Shown here: one piece after another, positions 42,203 through 53,086 of the stretch | How the letters are laid out: each line of letters starts with the position of its first letter | Position numbering within the stretch: position 1 is the stretch's first letter | Assembly (NCBI GenBank): GCA_018823415.1 | Contig: JAHJIN010000295.1 | Location: 44,165-108,164 of the forward strand | Length of the DNA stretch: 64,000 bases | Source of the DNA: Chloroflexota bacterium | GTDB lineage: Bacteria; Chloroflexota; JAHJIN01 | Direction of reading: 5' to 3' | Notes under the pieces: generated by a model | What the model was told of the DNA's origin: nothing | Databases searched by the model: none | The model's input: the letters and a program-made list of their open reading frames with translations, nothing else | Translations under genes and position numbers: made by a program

Positions 42203-42439
42203 TCAGCGTCCGATGCCGATGGCGTTGAGCAGCGAGACCAGGAAGAAAAGCACTGCCAGGACCACCGTAAAGTTGAACAGGGTCTTTTCCCAACCCCGGC
42301 GCGTGCGAAAGATGCCGCCGCCCTCACCGCCAAAAAAGGTGCCCAGACCTTCACCCTTGGCCTGGATGAGGATCGCCACCGCCAGTGAAACAGAAATCAC
42401 GATCTGGGCCACGTTCAAGAACTCTGCTGGAATGCTCAA
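42203..42439 (-). CDS. secG: Preprotein translocase subunit SecG
   Basis: Protein of about 78 aa. The probable TTG start at 42439 follows GGGAGG by ten bases; an in-frame ATG at 42502 lies within the promoter and is unlikely. Two membrane helices (about residues 8-26 and 55-74) flank the glycine-rich loop GLGTFFGGEGGGIFRTRRG, the hallmark of SecG. It is a non-essential subunit of SecYEG. The binding-protein gene starts at its stop codon, so the two are translated together. Confidence 0.88.
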   Translation of the reverse strand: MSIPAEFLNVAQIVISVSLAVAILIQAKGEGLGTFFGGEGGGIFRTRRGWEKTLFNFTVVLAVLFFLVSLLNAIGIGR

Positions 42440-42473
42440 CGTTCTGATACCTCCCGTGTAGATTGCGGGCGCA

Positions 42474-42502
42474 ATTATAACACATCTGGGCATTGGGAAC
42501 AA
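42474..42502 (-). promoter_or_regulatory. Sigma-70-type promoter of secG
   Basis: On the minus strand TTGTTC (42502-42497), 17 nt, TATAAT (42479-42474), about 35 bases upstream of the TTG start. Confidence 0.7.
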
Positions 42503-42532
42503 GCCGGGAATCTGCTGGCCCGCCAGCCCAGG

Positions 42533-43213
42533 CTACTTGGAATCGGGCTTGGGCAGCAGGGGCAGCAGCCACGCCAAAAAGGCGTCCTGGCTGCGCGTTT
42601 GCAAAAATGCCTTGCCCGGGCCGGTCAGATCGACCACCAGGCCCTCGCCGCTAAAGAGCGTGCTCTTGATGCCGCCCACGCTGCGGACCTTGAAGCCGAT
42701 GCCCTCCGTAAAGGCCACCAGGTGCCCGGTGTCCACGGTATAGGTCTCGCCGGCGGCCAGGTCCTTTTCGTGAATGGCGCCATAGCTGGAAAAGAGCACC
42801 ATGCCGGTGCCCGAGCAGCGGAGCATGATCAGCCCCTCGCTGGCAAAAAAGGTCTTGGCGCCCCCCCACTTGGTATCCACGTTGACCGATTCGTCCGAGG
42901 CCAGGTATGCGCCGCTCTGGACCATAAAGGACTCGTTCTGAATGGGGCGCGCCACAATGTCGCCGGGCAGCGCCGGGGCCAGGGTAATCTCGCCGCCATC
43001 AGCCGGGGCACGATAGGTGTTCATGAAAAAGCTCTCGCCGCCCAGCACAGACCGAGCCAGCGATTTGAGGATACCGCCGGTGGCCTTGGTTTCCAGGGTC
43101 ACGCTGGCGCTCATGCTTACCATCGCCCCACCCTCGGCACGGATGGTCTCGTTGCCCCCCAATGTCACGCGGGCCAGGGAATACGACGGACGATACAGGA
43201 TCTCGACTTGCAT
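42533..43213 (-). CDS. TIGR00266/AIM24-family protein
   Basis: Protein of 226 aa with AAGGAGG before ATG 43213. The AIM24/TIGR00266 fold is a beta-rich trimer of unknown biochemical function. Visible features are YSLARVTLGGNETIRAEGGAMVSMS near residue 8 (in pieces), GGILKSLARSVLGGESFFMN near 45, LAPALPGDIV near 78, GTGMVLFSSYGAI near 135, and GGIKSTLFSGEGLVVDLTGPG near 180. Length and motif order are normal. It is upstream of the SecG unit and ends close to that promoter. Confidence 0.9.
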   Translation of the reverse strand: MQVEILYRPSYSLARVTLGGNETIRAEGGAMVSMSASVTLETKATGGILKSLARSVLGGESFFMNTYRAPADGGEITLAPALPGDIVARPIQNESFMVQSGAYLASDESVNVDTKWGGAKTFFASEGLIMLRCSGTGMVLFSSYGAIHEKDLAAGETYTVDTGHLVAFTEGIGFKVRSVGGIKSTLFSGEGLVVDLTGPGKAFLQTRSQDAFLAWLLPLLPKPDSK

Positions 43214-43253
43214 GGGAATGGTCCTCCTTTCAGGACAGTTCTGATGAGCGTGG

Positions 43254-43739
43254 CTACGTTTCGCTAATCGTCACACGGGTGATCACGTCGCCCTGACGGA
43301 TCGCATCCACAACACTTTGGCCCTTGACCACCTTGCCAAAGACCGTGTGCTTGCCGTTCAGGTGCGGCTGCGGCGCGTGGGTGATAAAGAACTGGCTGCC
43401 GTTGGTGTTGGGGCCGGCATTGGCCATCGAGATGACGCCGGTCTCGTGTTTCAGCGGGTTGTTGCGCACCTCGTCGGCAAAGCGATAGCCCGGGCCGCCC
43501 CGGCCGGTGCCGGTGGGATCGCCGCCCTGGATCATGAAATTGGGGATGACGCGATGGAACATCGTGCCATCATAAAAGCCTTCGCCGGCCAAAAAGACAA
43601 AGTTGTTCACGGTCTGGGGGGCATGTTGCGGGTACAGTTCCAGTTCGATGGTGCCTCGAGGAGTCTCGATAGTCGCCTGGTATGCCTTTTTAGGATCGAT
43701 CTGCATGGCCGGGGCTTGCTTCCACTGTTTCTGGGGCAT
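43254..43739 (-). CDS. Cyclophilin-type peptidyl-prolyl isomerase
   Basis: Protein of 161 aa with CAGGAG before ATG 43739. Cyclophilin residues are clear: [21 protein letters not shown] near residue 62 (active-site Arg and Phe), [17 protein letters not shown] near 108, and [14 protein letters not shown] near 132 (in place of W the His region). It catalyses cis-trans isomerisation of proline peptide bonds; no signal peptide is seen, so it is cytoplasmic. It lies between a SixA-like phosphatase and the AIM24 gene. Confidence 0.93.
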   Translation of the reverse strand: MPQKQWKQAPAMQIDPKKAYQATIETPRGTIELELYPQHAPQTVNNFVFLAGEGFYDGTMFHRVIPNFMIQGGDPTGTGRGGPGYRFADEVRNNPLKHETGVISMANAGPNTNGSQFFITHAPQPHLNGKHTVFGKVVKGQSVVDAIRQGDVITRVTISET

Positions 43740-43798
43740 GAGGTCTCCTGTTCGTAAAAGTTTGTGGTGGGTTTCGATTGGCTCAATAGGCCGGGCAG

Positions 43799-44287
43799 CT
43801 ATCTTTTCGGATAGTCGAAATCGGCCTGGGTCAGGCGCGCGCGCTCGACATCGATCCAGGCGGACACATCAAAGCATAGCTCGATGATGCCACACGTGGG
43901 CACGTTGTCGAGGTGCAGAAAAGACAAGGTGTCCACCAGTTCAGTGAGGCCCGGGTTGTGCCCGCAATACAATACGCAGTCCAGGTCGTCATCCTGGCTC
44001 CGAATGACGGTCAGCCAGGTGAACACACTGGCATGATACAACTCGTCGTCCACCTGAATCTCGGCGGCGGGATAGCCAATAGTTTGTGCGATGGCGGCGA
44101 CCGTAGCCTGGGTCCGCACGGCCGGACTGGTGATAAGCAAGTCCGGGCTAACCCCGCGCTGGGCCAGGCGTTGGCCCATGATCGGCGCGTCGCGCCGGCC
44201 GCGTGCGTTCAGCGGCCGGTCGTGGTCCGTCAGACCCGGGTGCTGCCAGCTTGACTTGGCATGTCGAACCAGGATCAACGTCTTCAT
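43799..44287 (-). CDS. SixA-like histidine phosphatase
   Basis: Protein of 162 aa with GCGGGAGA before ATG 44287. The catalytic RHAK motif is at residues 8-11 ([15 protein letters not shown]), followed by [15 protein letters not shown], typical of the SixA branch, [10 protein letters not shown] near 54, and the second His in [15 protein letters not shown] near 108. SixA-type enzymes remove phosphate from histidine phosphotransfer domains or from small molecules. It follows rpoC closely by 36 bases, so it may be part of the same transcript. Confidence 0.9.
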   Translation of the reverse strand: MKTLILVRHAKSSWQHPGLTDHDRPLNARGRRDAPIMGQRLAQRGVSPDLLITSPAVRTQATVAAIAQTIGYPAAEIQVDDELYHASVFTWLTVIRSQDDDLDCVLYCGHNPGLTELVDTLSFLHLDNVPTCGIIELCFDVSAWIDVERARLTQADFDYPKR

Positions 44288-44322
44288 GGGCGATCTGGTC
44301 TCCCGCGCGCCGGATGAATCAG

Positions 44323-47300
44323 TTACTCCAGGACGTCAAGCGCGAGTAGATCATCGGCCAGGAATTCGTCGTCGCTGTTATCGTCGTCGTCCTCATCGTC
44401 GTCGATATCATCGTCAACGTCGTCATCAGTCGCAAACAGGTCCGTGCCGATCAATTCTTCGTCCAGCTCGTCTTCTTCCAGATCGCGGCCCATCAGCATT
44501 TGCTGCTGGGCTTCTTTTATAGCTCGCATCTCAGCGGGCGATGGCAGTTGGGGACTGATCCGGCGCACGCCGGACCCGGCCGGCACCAGCTTGCCAATGA
44601 TCACGTTTTCCTTCAGGCCGCGCAGGTGGTCGGTCTTGCCCTGCAAAGATGCCTCGGTGAGCACACGCGTGGTCTCCTGGAACGAGGCCGCCGACAACCA
44701 GCTTTCCGTGTTCAATGCGGCCTTGGTTACGCCCAGCAAAACGGTCTGGGCAGTGGCCGGCTCGCCGCCCTCGGCCAGGGTACGGGCATTGATCTCTTCA
44801 TAGTCAAAGCGGTCGGCCAGTTCACCGGGCAGCAGTTCGGTATCGCCAGAGGTGTCGATCTGGACCTTGCGGAGCATCTGGCGCACAATGATCTCGATGT
44901 GCTTGTCGTTAATGTTCACGCCCTGGGACCGATACACGCTCTGAATTTCGCTGACCAGATAGGCCTGCACGGCTTCTTTGCCCTGAATGCGCAACACTTC
45001 GCGCGGGCTCTTGGCGCCTTCGGTGATCAGGTCGCCGGCCTGCACGCGGTCGCCGTTCTTGACTCGCAGCCGGGCCGTGGCCGGGATTTCGTATTCCTGT
45101 TTTTCGCGCTCTTCGTGATACACCATCACCCGCTCAGGCTCGGCGTGGAACCAGCCGCCTACCTGCGCCACCACTTCGCCCACGATCTCGCCCTTTTGCA
45201 ACCGTTGTGCCAACACCTGGCCCGGCTGCACCAAGTCTCCTTCTTCTACCAACCGCTTGTAGCCAATGGGCACATCATGCGGCACTTCGGTCCCCTCGGC
45301 TGTGCGCACAAAGGACCCCTCTGGCAGCAGGCGCACCTGGCCGTTCATGCTGGCGCCAAGCTCTTTGACCACTTCGCCCTTTTGCATCCACTGGGCCAGC
45401 GGTTGATCCGCCTCTACAGTGTCGCCATCAGCCACCAGGAGTTTGTAACCCCGAGGCACCACCAACTCGTCGCGATAGATCTCGCTGGAGGTGACGACCA
45501 CCACGCGCTGGTCGCCATCGCGTCGTACTTCGATCACACCTTCGATGTCGCTGATCACCGCCTGCCCCTTGGGATTGCGCGCCTCGAACAGCTCTTCAAC
45601 GCGCGGCAAGCCCTGGGTGATGTCTTCGGTGCCGGCCACACCGCCGGTGTGGAACGTGCGCATGGTAAGCTGGGTACCCGGTTCGCCGATGGACTCGGCG
45701 GCAATGATGCCTACCGCTTCACCCTGCGTCACCAGGCTGCCACGCGCCAGGTCGCGCCCATGGCACTTTTGGCACAGTCCATGCGCCAGTTCGCACGTAA
45801 GCGGCGACCGCACGTACACGGCCTCCACCTTGGCGTCCATCAGCCGCGTGACAGCTTCTTCATCGATCTCTTGACTGGCGTCCATGAGTACCTCGCCGGT
45901 TTCGGGGTCCACCACCGGTGCCGCAGTCCAGCGCCCCAACATGCGCTCGCGCAGACTGGCACCCAGGCCCTTGGCCTCTTCTGACCGCAGCCATATGCCC
46001 TGTTCGGTGCCACAGTCTTCGGACCGAATGATCACGTCCTGGGCCACGTCTACCAGGCGCCGTGTCAAATAACCCGAGTCGGCGGTACGTAGCGCGGTAT
46101 CGGCCAAACCCTTGCGACCGCCGTGCGTCGAGATGAAATACTCGAGCACGGTCAACCCTTCGCGAAAGTTGCTGCGAATGGGCAGGTCGATGATGCGCCC
46201 CGATGGGTCGGCCATCAGGCCACGCATGCCGGCGATCTGGCGAATCTGCTGGAACTGGCCCTTGGTGGCCCCGCTGACGGCCATCATGTGCACCGGCCCA
46301 AACGGGTCCAGGTGCTGCACCACGGCCCGGGTCACTTCTTCGGTGGCCGTGGTCCATGCCTCTACGGTCTGGGTGTATTTTTCTTCTTCGGTGATGAGGC
46401 CGCGCCGATAGTGCCGCTCGATCTCGGCGACCCGGTCTGTCGTAGCCGCCAGGATCTCGGCCTTTTCGGATGGCACATCCATATCGCCAATGGCGATGGT
46501 GAGGCCGCTCTGGGTGGCATAGCGAAACCCAATCCGCTTGATGTCGTCGGCCACCTGGGCGGTTCGTTCGGCGCCCAACTGGGCATAGCACGCGGCCATC
46601 AGGTCACGCAAGCCACCCCGGTCCATGATCTGGTTCTGAAAACGCAACTCGGCCGGTAGGCTCATGTTCAGAATGACCCGGCCCACCGTGGTTGGCAACA
46701 GGTCGCCATTCCAACGCACGCGGATGGGCGCTTGAATGTCTACCACACCTAGCCGATAGGCCATGAGGACTTCGTCAAAGTCGGCAAAGACCTTGCCGGC
46801 GCCGGGGGCCGTGGGCCGTTCCTGGGTCATATAGTAGCAGCCCAGGACCATGTCCTTGGTGGGGCCGATGGTAGGCGTGCCGCTAGATGGCAGCAGCAGG
46901 TTGCGCGAAGCCAGCATCAGTACCCGGGCTTCTTCCTGTGCCGCCTCCGACAGGGGCACGTGAACGGCCATCTGGTCCCCGTCAAAGTCGGCATTGAACG
47001 CCGAGCAGACCAGGGGGTGAATCTGAATGGCGCTGCCCTCTACCAGCACCGGCTCAAAGGCCTGAATGCCCAATCGGTGCAACGTGGGGGCACGGTTCAG
47101 CAGCACCGGGTGGTCCTGCGTGACCTCTTCCAGCACGTCCCACACCTCGGGCCGGGCGCGCTCGACGATGCGCTTGGCGCTCTTGATGTTGTGGGCATAG
47201 TTGTGCTCCACCAGCTTGCGCATGACAAAGGGCTTGAACAGCTCCAGCGCCATCTTTTTGGGCAGACCGCACTGGTGTAGCTTGAGTTCTGGCCCAATGA

Positions 47301-48861
47301 CGATGACCGAACGCCCGGAATAGTCCACCCGCTTGCCCAGCAGGTTCTGGCGGAACCGGCCTTGCTTGCCCTTGAGCATGTCCGACAGGCTGCGCAGCTT
47401 GTGGTTGCGGCTGCCGGTGACGGCCCGGCCGCGCCGGCCGTTGTCGATAAGCGAGTCTACGGCCTCTTGCAGCATGCGCTTTTCGTTGCGCACAATGATC
47501 TCGGGCGCGCCCAGCTCCAGCAGGCGCTTGAGGCGGTTGTTGCGGTTGATGACCCGGCGATACAGGTCGTTCAGGTCGCTGGTGGCGAACCGGCCGCCGT
47601 CGAGCTGGACCATGGGCCGTAGTTCCGGCGGGATCACGGGCAGCACGGTGAGAATCATCCACTCGGGCCGGTTGCTGCTCTGCCGCAGCGCCTCCACCAC
47701 GCGCAGGCGCTTGGCCGCCTTTTTGTGGCGCTGGCCCCGGGTGGTGCGAATCTCGTCGCGCAATTCCACCGCCAGATCTTCCAGGTCGGTGTTGCACATG
47801 ATCTCGTAGATGGCCTCGGCGCCCATGCCGGCCTGGAACACATTGCCCCAGCGGTCCCGCAGGTCACGATAGCGCGTTTCGGTTAGCAATTGCCCCACGC
47901 GCAGGTCATCCAGGTCGCCCTGCTGCTCCTTCATGCTCGTGCGCACCTGCTCGGACTCTTCGGCCGCCCGGGCGCGAAGCTCGCCAATTTCTTCTTCGGC
48001 CACGTATTGCAGGCGGTCCACCTCGGCGGCGACGAGCAGGCGATTGTCTTCTTGCTTTTGGCGGAACCCGTCTTCCATCACTTCGATGCGGGCCTGGGTC
48101 AGTTTTTGCAGCAGTGTGAGGTGCTCTGTGGTGACCAGGGTTCCCTGGCCCACCACCAGTTCGTCGCCAAAGGCATAGTCCTGGCGCACCACCCGGTCGC
48201 GGGCCAATTGCAGGTCCGACTGCAAAATCGTGGCCTCGCTCATGATCTCGTCGGTGGCCTCTGAGAGTTGATCTTCCAGCATCTGGTACGTCGAATCACG
48301 CACCGTGCTGAGGGTTTCGATCTCTTCATGGGTATGATGTGTGATCTCGTCAATGCGCGCCTGGAACCGGCGTTCCGCCTGCTTGACCGCCATGTCAATG
48401 TCGGCATCCAACTGGTCCAGGGCGCGCTGTCGGGCGTCCTGGTCGACGGACGTGACGATGTACTGGGCAAAATAGATCACGCGCTCCAGGTTGCGCGGCG
48501 AGATGTTGAGAAACAGGCCAATGCGCGATGGCGTGCCCTTGAAGAACCAGATGTGGGTCACCGGCGATGCCAGCTCAATGTGGCCCATGCGCTCGCGCCG
48601 CACCTTGGACCGGGCCACCTCCACGCCGCACTTGTCGCAGATGATGCCCTTGTACCGCACTCGTTTGTACTTGCCGCAATAGCATTCCCAGTCCTTGGTG
48701 GGACCAAAGATGCGCTCACAAAACAGACCGTCGCGCTCGGGTTTGAGCGTGCGATAGTTGATGGTTTCTGGCTTGGTCACTTCGCCATAGCTCCAGGACC
48801 GGATCTGTTCCGGCGAAGCCAGGCTGATCCGCACGGCCCGGAAATCGTTCACTTCAAGCAT
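44323..48861 (-). CDS. rpoC: RNA polymerase beta-prime subunit
   Basis: Protein of 1512 aa with GGAGGG before ATG 48861. The zinc-binding [20 protein letters not shown] region is near residue 62, a coiled-coil-rich insertion lies at about 130-330, and the catalytic NADFDGDQM motif is near 640 with the three Asp that bind Mg. The bridge-helix region [20 protein letters not shown] is near 885. The last about 60 residues are very acidic ([16 protein letters not shown]), an unusual tail. rpoB precedes it by 90 bases. Length is above the 1400 aa of E. coli because of the insertion and the tail. Confidence 0.97.
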   Translation of the reverse strand: MLEVNDFRAVRISLASPEQIRSWSYGEVTKPETINYRTLKPERDGLFCERIFGPTKDWECYCGKYKRVRYKGIICDKCGVEVARSKVRRERMGHIELASPVTHIWFFKGTPSRIGLFLNISPRNLERVIYFAQYIVTSVDQDARQRALDQLDADIDMAVKQAERRFQARIDEITHHTHEEIETLSTVRDSTYQMLEDQLSEATDEIMSEATILQSDLQLARDRVVRQDYAFGDELVVGQGTLVTTEHLTLLQKLTQARIEVMEDGFRQKQEDNRLLVAAEVDRLQYVAEEEIGELRARAAEESEQVRTSMKEQQGDLDDLRVGQLLTETRYRDLRDRWGNVFQAGMGAEAIYEIMCNTDLEDLAVELRDEIRTTRGQRHKKAAKRLRVVEALRQSSNRPEWMILTVLPVIPPELRPMVQLDGGRFATSDLNDLYRRVINRNNRLKRLLELGAPEIIVRNEKRMLQEAVDSLIDNGRRGRAVTGSRNHKLRSLSDMLKGKQGRFRQNLLGKRVDYSGRSVIVIGPELKLHQCGLPKKMALELFKPFVMRKLVEHNYAHNIKSAKRIVERARPEVWDVLEEVTQDHPVLLNRAPTLHRLGIQAFEPVLVEGSAIQIHPLVCSAFNADFDGDQMAVHVPLSEAAQEEARVLMLASRNLLLPSSGTPTIGPTKDMVLGCYYMTQERPTAPGAGKVFADFDEVLMAYRLGVVDIQAPIRVRWNGDLLPTTVGRVILNMSLPAELRFQNQIMDRGGLRDLMAACYAQLGAERTAQVADDIKRIGFRYATQSGLTIAIGDMDVPSEKAEILAATTDRVAEIERHYRRGLITEEEKYTQTVEAWTTATEEVTRAVVQHLDPFGPVHMMAVSGATKGQFQQIRQIAGMRGLMADPSGRIIDLPIRSNFREGLTVLEYFISTHGGRKGLADTALRTADSGYLTRRLVDVAQDVIIRSEDCGTEQGIWLRSEEAKGLGASLRERMLGRWTAAPVVDPETGEVLMDASQEIDEEAVTRLMDAKVEAVYVRSPLTCELAHGLCQKCHGRDLARGSLVTQGEAVGIIAAESIGEPGTQLTMRTFHTGGVAGTEDITQGLPRVEELFEARNPKGQAVISDIEGVIEVRRDGDQRVVVVTSSEIYRDELVVPRGYKLLVADGDTVEADQPLAQWMQKGEVVKELGASMNGQVRLLPEGSFVRTAEGTEVPHDVPIGYKRLVEEGDLVQPGQVLAQRLQKGEIVGEVVAQVGGWFHAEPERVMVYHEEREKQEYEIPATARLRVKNGDRVQAGDLITEGAKSPREVLRIQGKEAVQAYLVSEIQSVYRSQGVNINDKHIEIIVRQMLRKVQIDTSGDTELLPGELADRFDYEEINARTLAEGGEPATAQTVLLGVTKAALNTESWLSAASFQETTRVLTEASLQGKTDHLRGLKENVIIGKLVPAGSGVRRISPQLPSPAEMRAIKEAQQQMLMGRDLEEDELDEELIGTDLFATDDDVDDDIDDDEDDDDNSDDEFLADDLLALDVLE

Positions 48862-48950
48862 GGTTGACCCTCCCTCACGAATCTACGATGCGTTGTGCAC
48901 CTGCCTACGAATGACCTGTCCCGCTCGTCGTTCGTCTATTCGTAGACTCG

Positions 48951-51900
48951 TCAGTCGCTCTTTTCAAAACCGCCTAGATCGATGCCCAGGTCAGGCAGCA
49001 CGTCATCGCCGCTCTCTTCCAGGAAGAGGATGCGCTCGTCTTCTTCATTGAGCACCTCGACGGACAGGCCCAGGCTCTGCAATTCTTTGACCAGTACCTT
49101 GAATGATTCTGGCACGCCGGGCTCCATGATGTCGGTGCCCTTGACTATAGCCTCGTAGGTTTTCACCCGGCCCACCACGTCATCGCTCTTGACCGTGAGA
49201 AGTTCTTGCAGGATATGTGCCGCGCCATAGGCTTCCAATGCCCACACTTCCATTTCGCCAAAGCGCTGGCCGCCAAACTGAGCCTTGCCGCCCAGCGGCT
49301 GCTGCGTCACCAACGAATAAGGGCCGGTGCTGCGGGCGTGAACCTTGTCTTCCACCAGGTGATGGAGTTTCATCATATAGATCAAGCCCACTGTCACCGG
49401 CTGGTCAAAGGGTTCGCCGGTCTTGCCATCATAGATCGTCACTTTGCCGGTGAGCGGGTGGGGGCTCCCAATCTCGCGCATGATGCGTTCAGCCTCGGCA
49501 TACAACTCTTCGTCAGCCAGGCCACTGGCATCATAACCACACTGGTGCATCCACTCGCGCAGGCACAGACTCTGGGCCTGCTCGTTGGCCTCGGCGCGTT
49601 CTGCCGTCGTAGTATCGGATCGCCCCAGATACAATAACGACTCTTGACCGCGCTCTCGCAGCCAGTCGCGGAGCACCTTGCGGCGAGTCACACCAGCGTT
49701 TTCCTCGTCTTCCAGCACCCACTGGTACCCGGCCTGATGCCAGGCCACGTCCGCCAGATAGGCCAGAGCCATGAGGCCCCGGATCTCGTGTTCCTTGGCC
49801 CCATCAAAGACCGGCGTGATGACCTGAAAGCCCAACTGCTGCCCGGCCCAGCCCAGGTGTGTCTCCAGGATCTGACCGATATTCATGCGCGACGGCACGC
49901 CCAATGGGTTGAGAATGATGTCAATAGGCGTGCCATCCTTCAAGAAGGGCATGTCCTCAATGGGCACTACCTTGGACACCACGCCCTTGTTACCGTGCCG
50001 ACCGGCCATCTTGTCGCCCACGGTGATCTTGCGGCGTTGGGCCAGGCTCACCGATACCAGACGTTGCACGCCGGCCTTGAGTTCGTCGTGACTGTCGCGG
50101 GAGAAATTCTGGATGTTCACCACCTTGCCGCGCTCGCCGTGCGGCACGCGCAGGGACGAGTCTTTGACTTCCCGGCTCTTTTCACCAAAGATGGCCCGCA
50201 GTAGGCGCTCTTCGGCGGTGAGTTCCGTCTCGCCCTTGGGCGTGATCTTGCCCACCAGGATGTCGCTGGGGCCGACCACCGCGCCCATGGCGATGACGCC
50301 TTCTTCGTCCAGGTACTTTAAACTGTCTTCGCTCACGTTGGGGATGTCGCGAGTGATCTCTTCGGTCCCCAGCTTGGTTTCGCGAGCCTCTACCTCGTGC
50401 TTTTCGATGTGGATAGATGTGAACTTGTCTTCGCGCACCAGGCGCTCGCTCAGCAGGATGGCATCCTCAAAGTTGCCGCCTTCCCAGGGCATAAAGGCCA
50501 CCAGTACGTTCTGGCCCAGCGCCAGTTGGCCCCGGTCCGTGGCCGAGCTATCGGCCAATGATTGGCTCCGGCGCACACGCTGACCAGGTTCGACCAGCGG
50601 GCGCTGCGTAATGCACGTGCCCTGGTTCGAACGCACATAGCGCATGAGCGGATACATGCGGACGTCGCCGTCATTGGCCATCAGTTTAATCTCGGTCGAG
50701 TCCACACTCACCACTTCGCCATCGGCCTGAGAAACCACTACTCGGCCCGAGTCGCGGGCGGCGCGCTCTTCCATGCCGGTCGCCACCAGCGGCGCTTCGG
50801 GAAGCAACAGCGGCACCGCCTGGCGCTGCATGTTCGAGCCCATGAGCGCCCGGTTGGCATCATCGTGTTCCAGAAACGGGATCAAGGCCGCCGACACGCC
50901 CACGATCTGCTTGGGCGATACGTCCATATAGTCGATGCGTTCCGGTGGTTCGATGAGGAACCGCTCCTCATAGCGCACCGAGATGCGGTCGCCTTCAAAC
51001 CGACTGCGGTTGTTCAGGCGCGCGCTGGCCTGCGCCACCACAAAGCGTTCTTCTTCATCGGCCGTGAGATATTCGACCTGGTCCGAGACATAGGGCACAA
51101 TGTCTAGTTTTTGCGCCGGTAGCGCCGCCAGGCGCTCCGCCAGGGGACCGTCGATGTCGGTTCCTCGTTCGACGATCACCTCACCGGAGTCTGGGTCTAC
51201 CACATCCTGGCGCAGCGTTTGCCCGAGCAGCTCTTCATAGGTATTGGCTATGCTGCGGACCACCTTGCGATACGGGGTTTCGATAAAGCCGTATTCATTG
51301 ATGCGGCCATAGGTAGACAGGCTGCCGATGAGGCCAATGTTGGGACCTTCGGGGGTTTCTACCGGGCAAATACGGCCATAATGGCTGTAATGCACGTCGC
51401 GGACCTCAAACCCGGCGCGTTCCCGGCTCAGGCCGCCCGGTCCCAGGGCCGACAGACGTCGCTTGTTGGTCAGTTCAGCCAGGGGATTGGTCTGGTCCAT
51501 GAACTGGGACAACTGGCTGCCGCCAAAGAACTCGCGCATGGCCGCCACCACCGGCCGCACGTTGACCAGCGACGCCGGGGTGATCTGCTCTGGCTCCTGG
51601 ATGCTCATGCGCTCGCGGACGATGCGCTCCATGCGTAGCAGACCGATCCGGAACTGGTTCTGTACCAACTCGCCTACCGAGCGCACCCGCCGGTTGCCCA
51701 GATGGTCGATGTCGTCTGCCGAGTCTACACCATTGTTCACCCGGATGATGGTCTCGACGATGCGGGCCAGCACCTCGGGCGCCAGGATTCGCTCTTCCAG
51801 GGCCAGCCCCAGGCGCTTGTTGGTCTTGTAGCGTCCCACGCGCCCCAGGTTGTAGCGGCGCGGCTTGAAGAATAGCGAGTTCAGGTACTCGCGGGCGTTC

Positions 51901-52667
51901 TCTTTGGTGGGCGGATCGCCCGGTCGCATGCGCCGGTAGAATTCGAGGATGGCTTCCTGAGTCGAGGTCGTGGGATCGCGCTCGATCGTGGCCTGGATGT
52001 AGGCATGATCCGGCATGTTGTCGCACGCCCGAAAACGCTCCAGCATCTCGTCATCGGTGCCAAAACCCACCGCCCGCAACAGGATCGTCACGGGGATCTT
52101 GCGCTTGCGGTCCACCTTGACCGAGATCACGTCGCGGATGCTGGTATCAAATTCCAGCCATGCGCCCCGGTTGGGGATCAACTTGGCCATGCACAGTTGC
52201 CGGCCGCTTTTTTTGTCTTCTTTGACCTGAAAATAGGCCCCCGGCGACCGAATGAGCTGGCTCACCACCACTCGTTCGGCCCCATTGATCACAAAGGTGC
52301 CATTTTCGGTCATGAGCGGGAAATCGCCCATAAAGATCTCTTGCTCGGTAACTTCGCCGGTTTCCTTGTTTACCAGGCGCACCTGGCAACGCAACGGCGC
52401 GGCATAGGTTACAGAGCGCGTGCGGCATTCGATGGGGTCATATTTGGGCTCGCCAAAGTGATACTCGCCAAAGAACAACTCCAGGTTCTTGTTAAAGCTG
52501 CGAATAGGCGAGATCTCGTCTAGGGCTTCGCGCAACCCTTCGTCTAGAAACCACTGGAATGAAGCCAACTGTACTTCGATGAGGTTAGGTAGGGGCAAAA
52601 CTTCGTGAATGCGTGCATAGGAATGCACCTGCCAGTCATCTGGCCCAAACACCATCATTCCACTCAT
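48951..52667 (-). CDS. rpoB: RNA polymerase beta subunit
   Basis: Protein of 1238 aa from ATG 52667, supported by AAAGGAGGA; an apparent upstream extension to 52775 lies in the structured leader. Conserved regions: RSPGAYFQ near residue 150, the rifampicin-pocket segment ([17 protein letters not shown] and [22 protein letters not shown]), the C-terminal [25 protein letters not shown], and [17 protein letters not shown]. The rifampicin-region Asp and His seen in sensitive enzymes are intact (DQTNPLAEL, followed by [12 protein letters not shown] in place of THKRRL). The gene is followed by rpoC. No rplJ/rplL precede it, in contrast to many bacteria; the preceding gene is gdhA. Confidence 0.97.
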   Translation of the reverse strand: MSGMMVFGPDDWQVHSYARIHEVLPLPNLIEVQLASFQWFLDEGLREALDEISPIRSFNKNLELFFGEYHFGEPKYDPIECRTRSVTYAAPLRCQVRLVNKETGEVTEQEIFMGDFPLMTENGTFVINGAERVVVSQLIRSPGAYFQVKEDKKSGRQLCMAKLIPNRGAWLEFDTSIRDVISVKVDRKRKIPVTILLRAVGFGTDDEMLERFRACDNMPDHAYIQATIERDPTTSTQEAILEFYRRMRPGDPPTKENAREYLNSLFFKPRRYNLGRVGRYKTNKRLGLALEERILAPEVLARIVETIIRVNNGVDSADDIDHLGNRRVRSVGELVQNQFRIGLLRMERIVRERMSIQEPEQITPASLVNVRPVVAAMREFFGGSQLSQFMDQTNPLAELTNKRRLSALGPGGLSRERAGFEVRDVHYSHYGRICPVETPEGPNIGLIGSLSTYGRINEYGFIETPYRKVVRSIANTYEELLGQTLRQDVVDPDSGEVIVERGTDIDGPLAERLAALPAQKLDIVPYVSDQVEYLTADEEERFVVAQASARLNNRSRFEGDRISVRYEERFLIEPPERIDYMDVSPKQIVGVSAALIPFLEHDDANRALMGSNMQRQAVPLLLPEAPLVATGMEERAARDSGRVVVSQADGEVVSVDSTEIKLMANDGDVRMYPLMRYVRSNQGTCITQRPLVEPGQRVRRSQSLADSSATDRGQLALGQNVLVAFMPWEGGNFEDAILLSERLVREDKFTSIHIEKHEVEARETKLGTEEITRDIPNVSEDSLKYLDEEGVIAMGAVVGPSDILVGKITPKGETELTAEERLLRAIFGEKSREVKDSSLRVPHGERGKVVNIQNFSRDSHDELKAGVQRLVSVSLAQRRKITVGDKMAGRHGNKGVVSKVVPIEDMPFLKDGTPIDIILNPLGVPSRMNIGQILETHLGWAGQQLGFQVITPVFDGAKEHEIRGLMALAYLADVAWHQAGYQWVLEDEENAGVTRRKVLRDWLRERGQESLLYLGRSDTTTAERAEANEQAQSLCLREWMHQCGYDASGLADEELYAEAERIMREIGSPHPLTGKVTIYDGKTGEPFDQPVTVGLIYMMKLHHLVEDKVHARSTGPYSLVTQQPLGGKAQFGGQRFGEMEVWALEAYGAAHILQELLTVKSDDVVGRVKTYEAIVKGTDIMEPGVPESFKVLVKELQSLGLSVEVLNEEDERILFLEESGDDVLPDLGIDLGGFEKSD

Positions 52668-52820
52668 GCATGTCCTCCTTTGAAGCAGAAAACGAACACA
52701 CCCCCACAATCGCTGATTGAGCCGAGAGTCGTTGCACAAGTTGGTGGCGGGTATCTGCCGGCACTGCTGGGGCACGAACTGACCACGGTGGCATCAGCTC
52801 CATCCACCCCACCGCCACAC

Positions 52821-52904
52821 AAAAAAGCACGGGCCTTAATGTTGGTCAATGTTTCAGAGGAATGGACCGCCAGGCGATCCCACCCTCTTGTATTAAGGCC
52901 GTGC
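52821..52904 (-). promoter_or_regulatory. Structured leader/attenuator upstream of rpoB
   Basis: In the minus-strand transcript, bases 52904-52892 (GCACGGCCTTAAT) pair with 52840-52827 (ATTAAGGCCCGTGC, one bulge), followed by TTTTTT (52826-52821): a terminator-like hairpin. Inside, AGAGG/CCTCT and GGATCGCC/GGCGGTCC form a second arm whose 5' side, AGGGTGGGATCGCC, resembles the T-box core AGGGTGGnACCGCG. No room exists for a T-box stem I, so a classical T-box is unlikely. The remaining 150 bases to rpoB have no ORF. Confidence 0.55.
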
Positions 52905-52950
52905 CCCTCACTTTTTACTCCCGGAGCGGTATTCATATTGTCAAACAGCG

Positions 52951-52970
52951 CTTGTCTACAGACAGACAAG
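52951..52970. repeat. 20-bp palindrome at the start site of the rpoBC transcript
   Basis: CTTGTCT (52951-52957) and AGACAAG (52964-52970), with six bases between, directly follow the -10 box at 52972-52977. It can be an operator or a 5' stabilising hairpin. Confidence 0.5.
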
Positions 52971-52971
52971 C

Positions 52972-53000
52972 ATTATACTATAATTGAGCCAGGCTGTCAA
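52972..53000 (-). promoter_or_regulatory. Perfect-consensus sigma-70 promoter of rpoBC
   Basis: On the minus strand TTGACA (53000-52995), exactly 17 nt, TATAAT (52977-52972). The leader before rpoB is about 300 bases. A weaker TTGACA-like box occurs further downstream (near 52938) without a good -10. Confidence 0.85.
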
Positions 53001-53031
53001 ACGCGACCTGAACGTAATCTCGGCTCACAAC

Positions 53032-53058
53032 AAAAGGCGGGGCCCGATGTGCCCCGCC
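53032..53058 (-). terminator. Rho-independent terminator of the gdhA gene
   Basis: On the minus strand an 8-bp GC stem (53058-53051 with 53043-53036) with 7-nt loop is followed by TTTTG. It lies 30 bases after the gdhA stop and just before the rpoBC promoter. Confidence 0.75.
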
Positions 53059-53086
53059 TTGTCGTTGGTTCAGTGGTAGCTACAGA

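Noticed and set aside
52667..52775. N-terminal extension of RpoB to 52775
   Set aside because: The extension lies in the structured leader, is Cys/Arg-rich and unrelated to RpoB; AAAGGAGGA precedes ATG 52667.
52873..52886. A true T-box riboswitch before rpoB
   Set aside because: The sequence is close to the T-box core, but only about 80 bases separate it from the start site, too little for stem I and a specifier loop, and the enclosing hairpin does not compete with the inner arm in the usual way.
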